NCBI RefSeq assembly: GCF_004361855.1
Contig: NZ_SNWQ01000006.1
Location: 248,001 to 312,000 of the forward strand
Direction: 5' to 3'
From: Kribbella caucasensis
Lineage (GTDB): Bacteria; Actinomycetota; Actinomycetes; Propionibacteriales; Kribbellaceae
DNA length: 64,000 nucleotides
The notes beneath the pieces are model-generated. The model searched no databases and had not been told where the DNA came from. It saw nothing but the letters and a program-made list of their open reading frames with translations. How positions within the stretch are numbered: position 1 is the stretch's first letter; the number at the start of each line of letters is the position of its first letter. Position numbers and translations under genes: made by a program. Below, piece by piece: positions 63,297 through 64,000 of the stretch.

Positions 63297-64000
63297 TGGC
63301 TGGTCACCGGACCGAGGATGAGGGCTTTCCAGGAGTCCGAGCCGAGGTAGTCCGCCTGGCCGCCGGTCGAGCCGAGCACGAGCTCAGGCATCCCGCCGGA
63401 ACCGCCCGCGGACCTGGTCGTGGTGTCGTACCCGACGCCGTAGCCGGTCCGGTTCAGGTCTTCCCGCGACGACGGTGCGGGCTTGTTCTGCGCGCCGCGG
63501 ACGTTTACGCCGGACCCGGGTGCCGCAGTACAGCCTGCCTTGGTGTTGGCGGGCTTGTCGGTGGTGTCCTGCGGGACCCGCTTGTCGGTGGCGTTGTAGC
63601 CCGCCCGGCACGCGGCTGGGTCGAAGCCGAGCACCAGGCCGAAGTGCGCGTCGTAGTGCCCGGTCCCCTTGTCCCGGCCCGGTACGACGTACCCGCCCAT
63701 CGCGACCGCCGGGTACACCACCATCAACTGCTCGACGGCGTCCAGCCGGACCGCGGTGATCTCGCTCATCGTCAGCAGGTTACCTAGCAGCACCGCGATG
63801 TCCGCACGGTTCTCCGAGATCAGCGCCGTGACCTGCTCGGATGCGCCCGAGCCCTGGTCGATGACCGTGCGCAGCGGCTTGTCCGAGGCAACCAATGTGT
63901 CCGACAGCAGAGCCAGGTTCTTCGCCCAGGTCCGGATCGCGTCGCCGCTGGCCACCTGGGTGGCGAGCACGGTGTTGCCGTCGTTGATCAGCTTGATCGT
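63293..64000 (-). CDS. Mce-family protein, C-terminal part (cut by right edge)
   Basis: The final 236 residues of an Mce protein, probably the last (MceF-type) subunit of the operon. The helical region (LALLSDTLVASDKPLRTVID, LISENRADIAVLLGNLLTMS, VRLDAVEQLMVVYPAVAMGG) and a Pro/Gly-rich tail with three Cys (AACRAGYN, AGCTAAP) are visible. The MCE beta domain and N-terminal helix lie to the right, outside the window. Mce hexamers form tunnels importing lipids or sterols across the envelope with a YrbE permease and an Mkl-type ATPase. The substrate is unknown. Confidence 0.85.
   Translation of the reverse strand, partial: TIKLINDGNTVLATQVASGDAIRTWAKNLALLSDTLVASDKPLRTVIDQGSGASEQVTALISENRADIAVLLGNLLTMSEITAVRLDAVEQLMVVYPAVAMGGYVVPGRDKGTGHYDAHFGLVLGFDPAACRAGYNATDKRVPQDTTDKPANTKAGCTAAPGSGVNVRGAQNKPAPSSREDLNRTGYGVGYDTTTRSAGGSGGMPELVLGSTGGQADYLGSDSWKALILGPVTSQ

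Overview
The window is high-GC, densely packed DNA, mostly read leftward, from an actinobacterium. The gene order rpoB-rpoC / rpsL-rpsG-fusA-tuf / S10-spc-alpha, zinc-type S14, CUT1 sugar importers without their own ATPase, a SigE-type sigma factor, a DUF1707 protein, a DinB/MDMPI (mycothiol-type) protein and Mce proteins fit the Nocardioidaceae/Kribbellaceae side of Propionibacteriales. That placement is an inference from gene content, not a computed result.

Region 1 (1-12.7 kb) is a muropeptide/MurNAc scavenging locus read leftward: lipoprotein binding protein, two permeases, ThuA-like protein, Gfo/Idh oxidoreductase, secreted NagZ (GH3), secreted NamZ (GH171/DUF1343), secreted beta-lactamase-fold amidase-like hydrolase, RpiR regulator and MurQ (cut by the left edge). 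A divergent LacI gene sits at the right end. The content mirrors the Bacillus subtilis murQ-murR-murP-amiE-nagZ-namZ cluster, but an ABC importer replaces the PTS permease MurP. Two LacI-type operators and a good promoter lie in the divergent intergenic region, and a second promoter with an RpiR-like dyad lies before nagZ.

Region 2 (12.7-16.7 kb) holds a secreted SOD-like protein lacking the zinc ligands, then a MarR regulator divergent from a four-gene operon: GCS2/EgtA-type glutamate-cysteine ligase, GshB-type glutathione synthetase, MAPEG membrane protein and an internally deleted C26 amidotransferase. Glutathione-type synthesis is unexpected in an actinobacterium, and this is the most interesting part of the window.

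Region 3 (16.7-27.9 kb) holds glmM-rpsI-rplM, citrate synthase, DoxX, a SnoaL/TetR pair with a striking 38-bp dyad, an ABC-F ATPase, an unrecognised frameshifted cassette, and the truA-methyltransferase-SigE-type sigma-membrane protein operon.

Region 4 (28-52 kb) is the translation superoperon: rplQ-rpoA-rpsD-rpsK-rpsM-rpmJ-infA, then an accessory insertion (HxlR, imine-reductase-like enzyme, membrane protein, DUF1707), then map-adk-secY, the spc and S10 ribosomal genes, tuf, fusA, rpsG and rpsL. Several ribosomal proteins carry low-complexity tails, and several intercistronic hairpins are visible.

Region 5 (52-64 kb) holds a maleylpyruvate-isomerase-like protein, an alpha/beta-hydrolase/SnoaL fusion, a DUF1801 remnant, rpoC and rpoB (rifampicin-region substitutions), and the tail of an mce operon entering from the right edge. 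I saw no rRNA, tRNA, CRISPR array, insertion sequence or phage gene.
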